A stretch of DNA of 64,000 bases from Theristus sp. LFF4_11 (lineage: Eukaryota; Nematoda; Chromadorea; Monhysterida; Xyalidae), in contig JASANC010002868.1 in NCBI GenBank assembly GCA_030248135.1, positions 62,001 through 126,000 on the forward strand. Direction: 5' to 3'. Shown piece by piece: positions 11,389-24,237 of this stretch. The notes under the pieces are model-generated. The model did no database searches. It was not told the DNA's origin and saw only the letters and a list, made by a program, of their open reading frames with translations. The translations under genes and the position numbers were made by a program. The stretch's first letter is position 1. Each line of letters begins with the position of its first letter.

Positions 11389-14300
11389 ATGTCGTCGTCG
11401 GAAGACGCAGTAAATGGCGTGCACATCATCAGCGACGACACCAACAAGGACACTAACAGCAACAACATTGCGAAGAACGTCGTGAGTGTCGCCGACGTTT
11501 CTGCTGACGGTCAGACGAATGATGCCAGTGAACCGATCGAGCAAACGACCACGGAGCTCGACGCGACGACGACGATGTGGATGAACGCCTCGCTTGTCAC
11601 GCGACTCACCGCGGTCGCCGTGCGTGTGGCGCAACACTCGGCCAGTGTGGTCAAGCAGGTCGGTGTGCTGTGCCGGTGTTACGGAAATTTTCGAAATACA
11701 GTCAAACTCTAAATTACAGGGAATCAGCTGATTGGTTGCCGATCACGTGATGCATACTTTCAGTGCACAACCGGTTCCGGTTCCACAGCAATTTCTGTAC
11801 AGAAAGTCACGTGATCAGCACAACCAGTCAGCTGATTCCCTATGATTTACGAGTTCCGACTGTACACAGGGTGATCCGAAAAAAAAACACTACACGATAA
11901 GAATCGGCGCCAGCTCGCCGATGGGTTGATTGATTGATGGGTGGATGGTTTGGGCTGAAATTTCTCGCTCAGTGTGGTGTTTCGCTGCAGGTGATTCGCA
12001 ACGGTGACTTGGGCGTGGTGGAGAAGCTTACCGAAAAGGACCTGCAGACGGAGGCCGACCGCGCGGCGCAGTACTGCATACGACACTCGTTGCGCCGTGT
12101 CTTCGGCGACCAGCTGTGCGTCATCGGCGAGGAGGTGCGCGTGTTGACGGTTGTTGTTGTTGTTGTGATTTTTAGGCGATGTTTTCAGCCTGGGCTAACC
12201 GTACAGCGTACAGAACGCCATTGAGTAGGGCGCCCATCGAGTTTTCTCTGTCATGAAGTGCCTATACACCCCTCGGTGCGGGGCTCGATCCCCCGAGCGC
12301 ACAGACTGCAGTCTAACGCACTGCCACCAGGCCACGAGCGGTGACGTTTGCTGACGCACGTCCATGGCACGTCTGTGTGGACGGTGGTGTTCACTAACAC
12401 GAGGCGTAACGTGCGGTGCTGCACTGTACATACGGCTGCATGAACGGTAGTATGCCACCACACAAGATTCAGATTTTTTTATTTCAACGCACGCGTACTA
12501 CAGGCTACTACAGATGCATTGTTGTTGTGATTTTAAAATTTGTTTTTATTTTTCAAAATTAAAACCAGAACTAAAAATGAAATCAATATTGATATGCTGA
12601 AATGCGAAGTGGAAATCAAAACTCCGGCCATTTTTCTGATTTGCAGGAGATCGAGTCTGAAGTGAAGGATTTGAGTACGGATGCAAGCTGCGAGGTGTTG
12701 AGCTGTGAGCAACGATTGGTAGACCAGCAGAGCGATATACGAAACGCGCAGATTCATGATGTTTGTCGTTGTTTTTTTTGTTTCATCATGTTGAGATCGT
12801 TTCCTCTGGTCGGTTTTAGAGACACGAAAAAATGTACGAAACTGCGGTGGTTATTGGAATTGGGCGATGGGGATTTAAACGGCAGAGCCTTTCGCCACAG
12901 GATATTTTGGTTTTTTTATCTTTAACTATAGTGTCCGTCCAGAGTTTTTTTGCACCATAGAGCGTGATTTTGCGTGAACAAATCAAGTGGCTAACTGTCC
13001 GTTTTTCGTGTCCCATCTTCAGATTGTGGTTTGGGTTGATCCGCTCGACGGCACCAACGAGTTCGTGCAAGGAGTTCGCGAGCATTCCAGTAAGTAGCAG
13101 TAGACTGCGTGTGTCTGAAACGCGTTTACTTTCTTCAGCACGTGTTGCTCAGCAACGAGTCGTCCATGAATGCTGCACAATGCGTTCAGACGCAGAGAGA
13201 CTGTTGCGTGGGTTTGCGCCCGTATGTTTGTTTATTGTGCGCAGCGAACGACTAGACTGAAAGTGTGCGGTCTTCCGATTGGCACTGTCCTTCCGGAGTT
13301 CACCGGCTCACGTTTTCTATTTCTCAAGCCCGTTTTCGCCAGTGTTAGAGAAACAAACGAAACGCGACGTCGGTTGCGACAACGAGTGTTCTGTTCTGTT
13401 CTGTTCGGTTCTGTGTTCCCCACTGATGCCGGTTTGCAGCACTGCTGGAGCAGGTGACGACGCTGATTGGCGTCGCGTATCGTGGCCGACCAGTGGCCGG
13501 CGTCATCCATCAGCCGTTCCACGGCATCCAACATCAGCAGCAGCAGCAGTCGCGCGGTTCGTGTCGCTCGCAGGCCGCTTTGGCGATTCCGTGTGGGCGT
13601 TTTTTTTTCTCAGACGACTGCACTCTGTGTCGGCATAACGAATTACTTTGCGTCTTACAGCGGCATTTAGTGACGCACAGCTATTATTGACAAGGCTAGG
13701 CGAGCCGCGAGGTGTCTCTAAATGCTGCTTCATTATCTATAATCTTTTCGTTAAGACCTACGACTCGCGTGCCTTTTTGCGAACCTCAGCAATGTTGTCG
13801 GACAGTAAACGCACAGAATATTAAACAGTGTCGCAGTCTTCAAAAAGAAGAAGGAGGCTAATAGAGTAATTGAGGTTAAGCAAAGCGACGATTGAATGGA
13901 AGAGCTGAGGTTGATAAAATTGAGAACGAACAGCAACAACAACAACAATCGAAACAACGCAGGTTCGGCCGCTCTGGAGGCGCCGGGACGGACGATCTGG
14001 GCGATTCGTGGCGCCGGCGTGCACGGCATCCAAGTGGTGCCCGGTTCGTGAAACTCGCTGCCCTTCACACACACCAAAAATCAAAAAAAAACCGCTTGCA
14101 AAGTCTCAGTCTAAATACGTACTCCCTTACCAACACACTGTTGTTGGTGCACATTTGCAAACCAGGTGCGATTGGTTGTTTGTTGGCACGCTGCGCTTGT
14201 CTATGTCTTCAAACCAGGCACCATGTGTGGATTCATGTGCAATTCGCAAAATCCACGTTCGGCAAGCCAGTAGCAAAACTGATGCGCGCAGGCGACGCCG

Positions 14301-16037
14301 ACAAACGGACGGTCGTGACGACGCGCTCGCACAGCAATCAGAACGTGCTCGAGACGATCGAGGCGCTCGCGCATGCCGGGCTCGTCGACGAAGTGCTGCG
14401 CGTCGGCGGCGCCGGCTACAAGGTAGACGCTTTTGGTTTGGTCGCGGCGTCTCAATGCGCGCATAGATGGGTAGGCAGTCTCATGCACGACGCGGGAATT
14501 CAAAACTGGCAAACGGATCCGAGTCCCATAAATGAGGCCGGGTCACTTAGGCTATTCTGAATTACCACATACAGATTGACACTAGTATCCTTTCACGTCC
14601 ACAACCGCATTGAGTCGCAGGTCTTAAAGAAACGATACTAGAGGCGGTGCAGTCGATCCTATGACGGTAGCGTCGCAAAGGTGCATCACAAGCAATCAGC
14701 TGATTGGCTGTATTCGAACATGGCCGCTCAATGATTCACTGGTACGACCGTCTCGGTGTGCCGAATTCCAATTGCCGCAATGCACTTAAGGGGCATTCAT
14801 GAAGCAGTATGTAGTGACCGCGATGTTTGAACGCACCTGCGCGTCACTAGCTACGGTTTCATGAATGCCGCTTTATCGTTTGCCGAAATCGCATCACTGT
14901 TGCTGATTATGTTGTAAAAAACACCAACCTAACACCGCAGGTGTTACGTTTGCTCGAGGGCGCTCACGCGTACGTGTTCGCGAGTGCCGGCTGCAAAAAG
15001 TGGGACACGTGCGCTGCGGAGGCGATCTTGGCGGAGGCCGGTCGGTGCGCGAAACTGTGAAACGGTCTTACGGCCAATTCATGCACACAAAATTTTACGG
15101 CACGTCACGTCACGTCTTCATTCATGATGCAAAAAACAGCAATCCGGCACGTCACGTTATCTTCAGAACACGTGCTCGTTTATACACGCATTCCATCATA
15201 CATGACGTGCCGTGACGTGCCGGATATACGTCGTGCATGAATTGGCAGCGGTTTTGTGTGCGTGTTGTTTCACAGCATGTGCCATGCGACATGGTGTGGT
15301 GAAACGTGATGCGGTCGGCTGGTCTCCTTGCGAGGCACATTGCCACTGGTGTCCGTGTGCGTGGCGGCCGTGCGTAGCAGCATGTTTGCGCCATTTTTCT
15401 TGTGCTGGCAACCTGCTGTGCGACCTGGTCCATCTAGTAATTCCATCTAACTTGTACATTTTTTTATCTCACACGATGGATACTGCCCGCAAACAACAAC
15501 AACAACAACAGCAGCTCGTGTAAGACAAACGAGAGAGATTCGGGTTTAAGCATGGGTCCAAAGTTTTGGCAGGATTATGAACACGATAGACGATGCCTTT
15601 GTAAAAAAAAACGCTTGAACGATATCTTGCACGATGGTGTTTGCGAATGTTACGTCGCTGCAGGCGGCTGTCTGAGCGACATGCACGGCGCCCCGTACAC
15701 ATATGAGGCAGCCGTCAGGCACATGAACTCGGCTGGCGTGCTCGCAACCGCTGCCGGTGTGTTTGATTTGTTGTCGTTGTTGCGATGTTTTCAGCCAGAG
15801 AAGCGTACAGAACGCCACTGAGTGGGGCGCCCATCGAGTTTTCGTCTGTCTTTAAGTGGCCTATACACCCTTCGGCGGGGCTCGATCCACCGAGCGCACA
15901 CTGTAGTCTAATGCACTACCACACAATTTTAGACAATTTTTTTTTTCAACAAAACAGTTTTTCTGCTAGGCACCGACCACTCGCGCTACGTTCAGTGTAT
16001 CCCCGAGCGTGTCAAGAAAGATCTCATTCGATTGTGA
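11389..16037 (+). CDS. BPNT1: 3'(2'),5'-bisphosphate nucleotidase 1
   Basis: Mg-dependent phosphatase that hydrolyses 3'-phosphoadenosine 5'-phosphate (PAP) to AMP; cytosolic in known members. Exons: 11389-11658, 11991-12134, 12647-12760, 13023-13089, 13440-13556, 13963-14043, 14292-14422, 14941-15040, 15664-15756, 15970-16037. All phases agree and give 394 residues; the human protein has 308, and most of the excess is a Thr/Asn/Asp-rich N-terminus of about 60 residues. Inositol-monophosphatase-family metal motifs are intact: VIGEE (134-138), WVDPLDGTN (from Trp180) and KKWDTCAAEA (Trp329, Asp330). TTRSHSNQN and RVGGAGYK also match BPNT1 closely. A short poly-Gln lies at the end of exon 5. 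If Met64 were the start, the length would be nearer the family's. Introns carry M1, M2, M3 and M4 MITEs and two SINEs, none in exons. Confidence 0.93.
11699..11862. mobile_element. MITE family M1, copy b
   Basis: A 164-bp element in BPNT1 intron 1. Ends are CAGTCAAACTCTAAATTACA and its near-complement TTTACGAGTTCCGACTG, flanked on both sides by TA. It keeps the AATCAGCTGATT subterminal motif and the internal CACGTGAT pair. This copy defines the family and its TA target duplication. Confidence 0.85.
12150..12345 (-). mobile_element. tRNA-derived SINE, copy 1
   Basis: Minus-oriented SINE in BPNT1 intron 2. Read on the minus strand it begins with a tRNA-like head carrying an A-box (TGGCCTGGTGGC) and a B-box (GGATCGAGCCCC). 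The body reads TAGGCACTTCATGACAG and GGGCGCCCTACTCAATGG, and the tail is (CAA)n. Six copies of the family occur in this window. Confidence 0.85.
13658..13733. mobile_element. MITE family M2, copy b (degenerate)
   Basis: Eroded inverted repeat in BPNT1 intron 5. GCGGCATTTAGTGACGC faces a right half ending TCTCTAAATGCTGCTTCAT. It resembles the M2 family, but the CATTCATGAAGCAG tip is lost on the left. Confidence 0.45.
14428..14636. mobile_element. MITE family M3, copy a
   Basis: Dispersed element of about 205 bp in BPNT1 intron 7. Core sequence includes CTCAATGCGCGCATAGATGG, GACGCGGGAATTCAAAA and GTCACTTAGGCTATTCTG. The ends are imperfect inverted repeats (GGTC..GCGTCTCAATGCG against GACCTGCGACTCAATGCG). 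At least seven other copies lie in this window. Confidence 0.8.
14789..14872. mobile_element. MITE family M2, copy c
   Basis: An 84-bp element with ends AGGGGCATTCATGAAGCAG and TTCATGAATGCCGCT, flanked on both sides by TTA. A 3-bp TWA duplication is typical of PIF/Harbinger elements. It lies in BPNT1 intron 7. Confidence 0.75.
15069..15250. mobile_element. MITE family M4, copy a
   Basis: About 180 bp in BPNT1 intron 8, ending CCAATTCATGCAC and GTGCATGAATTGG. The interior is rich in CACGTCACG and ACGTGACGTG runs that pair with each other. It is a reverse-oriented relative of the element at 57528 in the DUF229 gene. Confidence 0.75.
15772..15930 (-). mobile_element. tRNA-derived SINE, copy 2 (head truncated)
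   Basis: Minus-oriented member of the SINE family inside the last BPNT1 intron (15757-15969). The body and B-box (GGATCGAGCCCC) are present, but the tRNA head stops within the anticodon-arm region and the A-box is lost. Confidence 0.75.
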
Positions 16038-16815
16038 TGGTTTTGGTAATTTGATGGTCTCTTTCTGGTTTAGTGACTTAATCTTTCTGATAACCACTTT
16101 AGCGAGATAAAGTAAAAACGTTTTGGTGTTTATTTTCCAGTGATTATAAATAGCTAGTTTTTTCACGTTCGTTTTTATTCAGGGCAATTTTTTTCGGGTT
16201 TCGCAAATCCGTTTCATTTTTGTTTGTGTTTGTGTTTCTCCACTTCACAAGTTCGCTAGTTTCGATGGTGTAATTTTGTTGCTCATGCGAAAATCTAAAG
16301 TGCATTTGCGTTGTATTGTATTGTATTGATTGGTATCTTTTGCGACATGGATCATTCTTGATTTTTGTTTTATTTGCTGTTTCGGTATTTTGAAGTTGCT
16401 TTGTGATGAATATGGGTGAACTGAACTGTAATGTGATTATCTGTAGTTCATTGATTAAAGTTGTTCAGTTTAAAAAACAGTACTGTCATTGACTCAATGG
16501 TCAAAACTGTACAATCATCTGTCGTATTTGGTGTTGACACGATCTTGCTGCTGAGGTCAAATGAAAAAGAGAAAAACGATTAATAAAAATACCTGTTTTA
16601 CTCACTTCTGTTCGCCTATTAATGGACGACCACAATGTTTTTGCAGCAACAACGTGTCAAGACCAAACACAGTAGATGCCACATTTCAGCGGGTCGACGA
16701 CATACGTGACATGAGACCGAACAGCTGCATTTTCCCAAGAACGCGCCAGCTTGGTGTTTGTTGATCTTCTCCACCGACAGCTTTCAATATGAAAGAAAAC
16801 CACACATGCAACATT
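16038..16815. other. Convergent intergenic region BPNT1 / HtrL-like
   Basis: Presumed facing 3' UTRs and spacer. AT-rich with AATAAA-like motifs for the BPNT1 strand; no repeat of the families seen elsewhere and no exon recognised. Confidence 0.45.
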
Positions 16816-19105
16816 TCAGCCGTGAGATTCGCTGGGCCAAAGGCGGAACGCGTCGAAAAAATCGCCAGTTTTTGGCGCAAACAACCGACTGCTGGCGAGT
16901 GTCCGATTGTTGTGGTCTTTCTGTGGGAGTCCATCGTTTGCGAGCAGCAACGTCATCAGCGTTTGGTCGTCGTCAACGTACCTCTGGAAGATTTCACAAT
17001 ATTCTGCTGAGTTTGGCTGAAACCAGTTCATTGAATTACATAAACAAAGTTGCACTTGTAGTTTTTCTTCCGGAACGCGCAACACTGGTGACTGCGGTGT
17101 GCGAGATCGTGCGAATAATCGAACATGTCTGAGGGTAACAAGCGTCCGAAGAGAAGAAGTTCGATGATAAAAACGTCAGAAAAATGTGTTCTAAAGCTAA
17201 AAAAACTTTTTTTTTACCTTTTCCAGAAGTTCGAGAAACAACTGATGGAACTTCGCGTGCAGCGTCAGTACGGCTGCTCTGTCGCCGCCAATCATGCCGC
17301 CCATGACCAGCGCTTCGAACGAGCGTCGGTAAAGTTGATCGATTCGTTTGAAATGATCCGCTTTGAAGTCGGCACGTTGCACGATGGCGATTTGCTCGGC
17401 CGCGAATGTCGGACGCCAAATTCTGTCCGGCGGAAACACGGTCGCATCGCCGTGGCCGTAGCCGGCGTCCAGCCAGGCGAAATATCTGATGAGAATGAAA
17501 AGAAACGGTTTTTTGAGACAGAAAAGTGCCAGCGGGCGTATTCGTTCTATGAGGAGCTCCTGCGACACTTACTGTGTGACTGTCTGATTTTGGTTATCTA
17601 TCATTGCTTTTTTTCGTTGACTGTGCGCTTCTTCCCGGTGTGGGGGGGGTGTCGTGTCATCAAATCAAAAGCATTCAAAACATTGTATTGCTAAGTTTTA
17701 CACAAAAGAAATCGAAGTGCAGTGGAACTGTAATGGAATGGTGAATGATTCGCAGGCAAACCGTTGGGAAAGCTGCGCCAGCTTGGAGAACAGACATTCG
17801 CCGAAACGGAGATGTTCAATAAACGAGAATGGATGGTAATTTATGACTGTGAAAACTGGAACACCTGGTCTGAAACGGATTCTCGGACGCTACCACAGCG
17901 AGCAAATATGTCTTTGAGCACATCAGAATGTCGTAATCGGCGTGGAGTGCCTCCGGTTGTTGTTGGCGCGAGCCAGACGAGTTGTTGCGCTGTTCGTCGC
18001 TCAAAATCGACTGCATCACCGAGCGATGCGCGGCGAACGGAAGCTGGTGAAAGGACAGTCGACGAATCTGTGTGCGTGCGAAACAGCTCAAAAGTTGTTG
18101 TTGAAAGCAAATGACTGTTGTTTGTGGTTTACAACACTACTCTACGGAATGACTGAGTAAACATGGCAGCTTTTACTGTGTGCAAGGAGCGCGCGAAATT
18201 TAAATGACAGAAAAAAGACGTTCAGAAACCAAATTTTGTGCCAAATTTGACGTGTTTTTTTGGACTAATGGATTCTTCGTGCTATTCTATTCATTCTTTC
18301 TCACTTGATTGAACACATGATTAGGAGTTATGTTGGCATTTTTGAAAAAGACAACTTCTAGTTTGCGACTGGTCCCGCCTTGATGGGCTGCCTTATTTAT
18401 TCGGCTATACTACATGTTCTCTCATTCTTCACGAGCAGCTCTGTGTTCCTGCGAAAAAAGTGACACGCTCGAACAAACCAACCGCACCTGTGTGATGTGC
18501 TGCGTGTCACGCCGGGCGTCGCGCAACGGCGTCGAATCGACACTCGGATCGACGAAAATCACGATCGGCACACGAAGCGCCAACAGCGGACGCATGTACT
18601 CCAGGTAGACGCTGATTGGTCGTTGGTAAACGGACCAATCAGCGCGTCCGATGTCAAGCAACGCCGTCACAATGGTGACCGTTTCGTTGTGAGGCGGCTC
18701 GAAATGCGGTGGTCGCGGTAGACTGTTGAGATTAGCTGAACTGTTTCGTACGCCAAGAAATGAAAGCGATCTTGTGTGGTTCAAGCTTCGCTGCGATAAG
18801 CATTCCTTTCTCTTCCGCTGATTTGCCAGAACTTGTCTCCCCGATATCGACCAAATTTCAGCTCTGGTTGTCTTGCGGTTCGGCTCGGTGAAAATGCCAG
18901 CGTGACTGTGTTTCGTTGTTTGCAGTTTTGGACTTCTGAAGCCGTTTGATGCGTCAACATGGTAATACATGTAGTTCGAAGACAGTTGCTGCACGTTGTT
19001 GTTGTCGTCCTGTAGTGGTCTGCTTGGCATCGACACCAGCAACAACAGCGCTCCAATCAGAATAAGCCCAATTGCAATCGCCGCGTGGCGGCGCCGCCGT
19101 CGCAT
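16816..19105 (-). CDS. HtrL/YibB-like type II membrane protein
   Basis: Member of the HtrL_YibB family, thought to be glycosyltransferase-like; the exact reaction is unknown. Exons on the minus strand: 19105-18488, 18067-17865, 17485-17218, 16983-16816. Phases agree and give 418 residues. Met1 is followed by a basic stretch and a hydrophobic signal anchor (residues about 8-26), implying a Golgi/ER lumenal catalytic part. Family signatures in order: TIVTALLDIGRADW, YLEYMRPLLALRVPIVIF, SFHQLPFAA, MCSKTYLL, NPFQTRYFAWLDAGYGHG across the exon 2/3 junction, and RYVDDDQTLMTLLLAND. The C-terminus is short after this last motif, so a further exon cannot be excluded. It converges on BPNT1. Confidence 0.85.
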
Positions 19106-22030
19106 GATAATAACGCCTAGTTATTCAGACGTGTCAGACCGAACTAACGTCATTTTAAAAAAAGTGGCGTTTCAAAGGTGCCGCCTGGGTCGAGTCGAGT
19201 ACACTTTTCAATGGCAGTTTTTTTGCTTGTGGCGATGCGCGATTTGTCATTTTTTCGGACAATCGGACGTTGGTTAAAGTGCTTTTTATGGTATACTGTG
19301 CATGTACATGTATCAAGAAACAGAAAACTCATCAAATTTGTTGAAACCACTCGCTGAATTGATGTGTATAGTGGTAAAACTTTTAAAACTTGCTGAGTAA
19401 ACCACTATGGGCACAGCAATTACTCAGGAATTTGATTGAATTATATGTTGTTTGAGCACGTACTTCTCAGCATTTGTGTATCCATTCTAGTGAATCAGCG
19501 ATCAGCTGTAAACCAGCACTTGCTGCTTCGCTTGTCGTTAAAAGCACAACGAAGCTCGTTTCAAAGCGCTTTTGCCAAAACGTGCATATTGATGACATCA
19601 TTTGCGATGTTATGTTATTTCTAAAAACAGCGGCTTGTCAATCAAACAGTGAAATTGTTGTCAGGATAGTAGTCGAACTGACATCTGCCCTCACTAAGTT
19701 TTGGACATCCTATTGTGGAATGAATGAACTTCTTCAGTTCTGCCGTTGCTGCCGCACGTGTGTGAATAAAGACATGTCAAGTTAAATTTCGCAGTTTTTA
19801 ATTCCGTAAAACCTTTGCGTGTACAAACGCCGATTTCGCACATTTTTGTGAAAAACGGTGTTTTTGTGTCTTTTGTTTGCTTGAGCTTGTGTTGCGTTTG
19901 TCGGAGAGACAATCTCCATAATAAAAATCACTATATAGTCGACCAAGTTTCGTTGCTTCAAAACTAGCATAGCGGCCAATGACTAGTTAAGCGTATTGGT
20001 GTACATTGTATTGTGGATTTATTCAAACGTGTCCAGACTAAATTGATGACGTCATGTGCTTTAAAACGCCCGTTTGTCAAAGTATATACATACAGACACT
20101 AAAATATTAGTTTGGTGTGACTGATTCGACATTCACCATTTGTTTACGGGAAGAAATCGAAAACGGAAAATCTGGTTCGCTGTGAACGGCAAGCGCATGT
20201 TTGGCGGCACATGACGTCATTTCAGTGGGACACGTTTTAAAAAATAGGTCATCCATGCGTGATGTCCGTACATGCGTATATTCGGACGCCGGAGCCTGAG
20301 ACCAAGACGCGTTGAAAGCAAATTCTACGAAACATTACGCCGGATAATGGAAGAATCGTGGTGAGAACACCGATCAAAACACAAAGCAATTGTTGCAATT
20401 TTCAAGCACAGATAACGGTACACAAAGTTCTCGAACACGTCACAAAAAAACACAGTAATTTACTTGAAAAATGGCACCACGTTTTCAGTTTTTTAGCGGT
20501 GTGCGCGCTTTTCAAGTTTGTTGAAGAAAGTACTAATGCTGAAAAAATTATATTCCAAAAAGTCAATTCATTCAAATGCTTTTCAGAGTCGCAATTTTGC
20601 ATAACAGTGCGCTCCAATGCAATTGCAAGGTTGCGGTCTTTGTAGAATGCAATAATCTGCATGCGGGCTTTTTAGTTTTTTTTACAGCGCAAAAGTCGAA
20701 ACATACGGAAAAAAATACATTTCGGCTGCAAAACTCTCTTCTGACATTCGAGATGAATGATTGCTTCTACTTTGCGGGCGTATTGAAAATGGGAACATTG
20801 GTTTGGTCGAATGCCACCAGAGACGTTCAATGGTTTTTGGGCCAAATCTATTTCTCTTAGAAAACGAAAAAATCATCCAATTTTTCAGCGGCGGCCACAT
20901 TGTTTTTTCGCGTGTCTCCGTGCTGCGCGCGCTGCACCGTTGGTGTTTTATAGACCGAACTGTGTGGCTGCAATAATGGGAGCTAATTTACTTTAAAAAA
21001 GCAAAAAAATCACGAAATTTGAAACCGACACCGACCCAAACTGAAGAAACGTAGCAGCACAACTGCATAATGAAATGACAAAATGTTGACCAGTGATGCA
21101 ATGTTTGTGGTGTGCGCAAGACGTCGACAAAACATTTCGGTTTTTTGGTCAACAGCACAGACATTGTTTGGTCAATAAAACATTTTTTTAGTGAACCAGA
21201 AATGTTTTGTGATTGGTGTAACGAACACATTATGCACCCACAATAACTGCGTCACCAAACAGCAACAAAACTTCTGAATTTTTAATTCCTGAAAAAAGTC
21301 AATTGCTCAAGTTGAGTCTGTATCACTGATGGCAGGAGTTTTTTGCCTCGTGTTCGCGTGTGTGGCAGCCAGGCACCGCCGGACAAAACGATGATCGCAC
21401 CGCATACACCACTCACGAGCTGAGCCAATGAAAATAAAACGTTCAGTTATTGTCGTCGCCAAAGCATCCACATGCCTTGAAGCGGCGCAGAATGTGCGAC
21501 CGAAAGAAACATCTGGAGCAGAGACAACGAAATTATAGAAAAACGTAAACGTATGCAAAGAACGAAAGAGTTAGATAATGAATAAAATTGTTTTGACTAT
21601 TGGACTTTTTAGTTTTGTGAGAAACTGTAGACACTTGCGACGGTGTGGTGTACCACGATGGGCCTATGCCTCGCAAAGGATTGCGCGAACACCCGCAACT
21701 GGGCTTATGGTGGTCTGTTCCGTGGTACATGGCCACAGCGCGCGTGTGTGTCCATTTATAGGAAATAATGCCATTACTTCCGAAACACTGCGAAAAAAAT
21801 AAAACGAGTCAGACATTTTCGTCACATCAGAATGTTGAGCATGGATTTGGTTCAACAGGACTCAAACGATGCCTATTTTTGCCAGTGAACTATTACAGTG
21901 AACTGTATGCGACCAAAAATGCACGAATCACAATTTGTAACGTAACAACACCGAATTTGGTCATACGACAAAACACGACCAACATGTAACATTCATAAGT
22001 TCACTTTTTTTCACAAATCACGTTGTTTCG
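19106..22030. other. Region without recognised gene
   Basis: Mostly AT-rich, low-information sequence. A minus-strand stretch at 21830-21690 follows a good polypyrimidine acceptor and stays open, and the frame continuing near 21550-21300 is also open, but the phases do not join, so I do not call a gene. No copies of the MITE or SINE families were noticed. Confidence 0.4.
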
Positions 22031-22276
22031 TCATCCGGTCAAAAGTTGGCGAGCAAAAGCGACCAGTCGATTTGCGATCAACGGCCACATCAGGCCGATG
22101 CAGAAGGACAATGGCACAATGGCGCTGTATAACGTTGATTTTGTGAATAGTTTCGTTACGATAAGCGACGACGGCGACACTGAATGTTTGGTTGGTTGCC
22201 GTTGTTTGCCCGTTCTGATCGTATTCAAAGCGTGCTCCACCATATTATCCGGAACTTTTGTATATTTTGGAATCTG
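22031..22276 (-). CDS. Candidate terminal exon, unknown membrane protein
   Basis: Follows a good acceptor (TTTTGTTTTAG) and runs open for about 81 codons to a TGA. The product starts QIPKYTKVPDNMVEH and contains one hydrophobic segment (TLYSAIVPLSFCIGLMWPLI) near its end. I recognise no family. It may belong with the exon candidate at 23078-23273, but intermediate exons were not identified. Confidence 0.3.
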   Translation of the reverse strand, partial: QIPKYTKVPDNMVEHALNTIRTGKQRQPTKHSVSPSSLIVTKLFTKSTLYSAIVPLSFCIGLMWPLIANRLVAFARQLLTG

Positions 22277-23077
22277 CTAAAACAAAACAACAATTTCCAA
22301 GAAACACTGTGGTTCTTAGGTCACTTAGCGGTTTTTATCAAGTCCAGCAACAATAAAAAATTGAAGTTTTGTGACTGAACGTTAAAGCCGAGATTGAGTG
22401 CTCTGGTTGTCAGACAGCGTTCAGCGGTTGTTCTGAGATGAAAATGAAAAATTCGTTCAAGAACGAAACGAATAACGGTGCACACTTTTATCGAAGCACA
22501 TAATCGACAACTAACATCGAACGACAAAACACGTGCAGATTATTTTGGTTGTGATGAAACAGTGGAGAAAAAACGATTTGAAACTGGTGTGACTGTCATG
22601 CATGCCATATGCAGACTGACTGCAGGTTTGGTCACGCCCAAAACACACCGCCACATGCTCTTCTGCAACATTTCACCTTTTTGAATGGGCGTTTTGAAAA
22701 TCCAAAACTACACACGTGTGAGAGTGGATTCGTAAAAGCAATATGATCGTCATTGAAGTGATTTTGCTTCTTTTACGATCAATCAAATGAGCTCAAATTG
22801 AAAGTGCTTTGCTGGTCGCGTCATCAGTGGTGAAAATAAATGTTCCACTTCAGGTGCTTTGCATACATTATTGAAATCCGAGAATCACTTGTGCGTGAAT
22901 GATTTTTCAATATATTGCGTTGTTGTTTTTAATTTTACAATTTCGATTCACGCAAGTACTGTACATGCACTGCAGGTTACTCTGGTTACATCTATATTTG
23001 ATTGCACTTTTTTGGTCGAAAACCGTTTCCAAGCAAGCTGCATTGCGTTTTCAGGCCATCTCCAGTGCCTGTCTTAC

Positions 23078-23273
23078 CATTCACAATGCAAAGTGCATTC
23101 CAGCGCTGCAGTGGCGCAACGGCGCACAGTATTTGAAACGTGGAAACTGTTTTCATTTGCCAAATCTCCATGCCCGGTTGTACAAAATGTGTGTTTTTTT
23201 CGAACGAACAATTCGCCATCAGTGCAGTGCATGTCATCAACAACATACTGAACGTTTGTAGTCACCACAAGCG
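23078..23273 (-). CDS. Candidate internal exon, Cys-rich
   Basis: Bounded by an acceptor (TATGTTTCAG) and a near-consensus donor (AATG|GTAAGA), open for 64 codons in one frame (phase 1 in, phase 2 out). Six cysteines in the segment from MHCTDGEL to LECTLHCEW suggest an extracellular domain. No family recognised. Another frame is also open, so coding status is uncertain. Confidence 0.3.
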
Positions 23274-24086
23274 CTGAAACATAATATTCTCCACTCGAAC
23301 TTTCGGATGGATACAGATTTTCTTCTACCGAGCTTCAAAAAAATCATTCAATTCGCACATCGACAAAAGCGGACCGGTCGTCCAGAAATCCATGAGAATG
23401 TTTTTCAAAGTTCAAGAGAATGCCGCGCTTGCGATGGATTTCGCATCAGTGAATATGCAATTCATATCATAGCTCACTCACTGTGCAAGAAGTTGTTTAA
23501 AACTTTGTAAAACACGTAAGTCGCACTGTAAATACAACTGTACATATGTGCGGCGTGTAACTCAATTGCCGCACCGTCCGAGAGTTACATTAGCTGGACA
23601 ATATTGAAAGAACTGAAAAAATCAAATTATGAAACTGCATCACGCGTGAATATCATTCAAGCGTGATGCGTGACACAGATATGCATCAGTTTACGGTTGA
23701 ATAGGTGTGTCCAAAATGTCTGCCATTATTTTTGTGTTTCAAATCGAGAAAACAATGAAAATGGTCGGTCAAACGAAGAGTGGAACGTAGATGCGAACAG
23801 AACTTGCGATTCACATGGATTTTCATTTACATTCATAAGGAGAGCGAACGTTTGGTTTCATACTGTTGAGACACATGGTTGTTGAATTTGTTCATTAGTC
23901 TTCGTTTGGGTTTACTGTCACATGCAAGGTAAAAAAACCATTCTAAAAGAAGTTGATTGTTGCCATTTGGGAACTGCATGTATTCTTTTGTATATTTCCT
24001 AATATTTCACCGAAACTCTGTTATGATGATATTGAACCGAGCGGCCGGCTGCGGTAACGAAACCATCGTTGTTGGCAGCGATGTTC
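23274..24086. other. Region without recognised gene
   Basis: AT-rich sequence with no exon, MITE or SINE recognised; it ends at the (GAC/GAT)n tract that opens the GPCR-like pseudogene. Confidence 0.4.
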
Positions 24087-24100
24087 ACCGTGAACAACAA

Positions 24101-24178
24101 CAGCGACGACGACGACGATGATGATGATGATGATGACGACGACGACCATGACGACGACGTCAACGACGACAACGACGA
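24101..24178. repeat. (GAC/GAT)n trinucleotide tract
   Basis: Imperfect GAC/GAT repeats of about 78 bp directly before the GPCR-like pseudogene; one frame would encode a poly-Asp run. Confidence 0.85.
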
Positions 24179-24237
24179 GTGTGTTTTCGAATCGGCACCC
24201 TGCTGGCGCACAATGCCACCGGCATCACCGGCTCGTC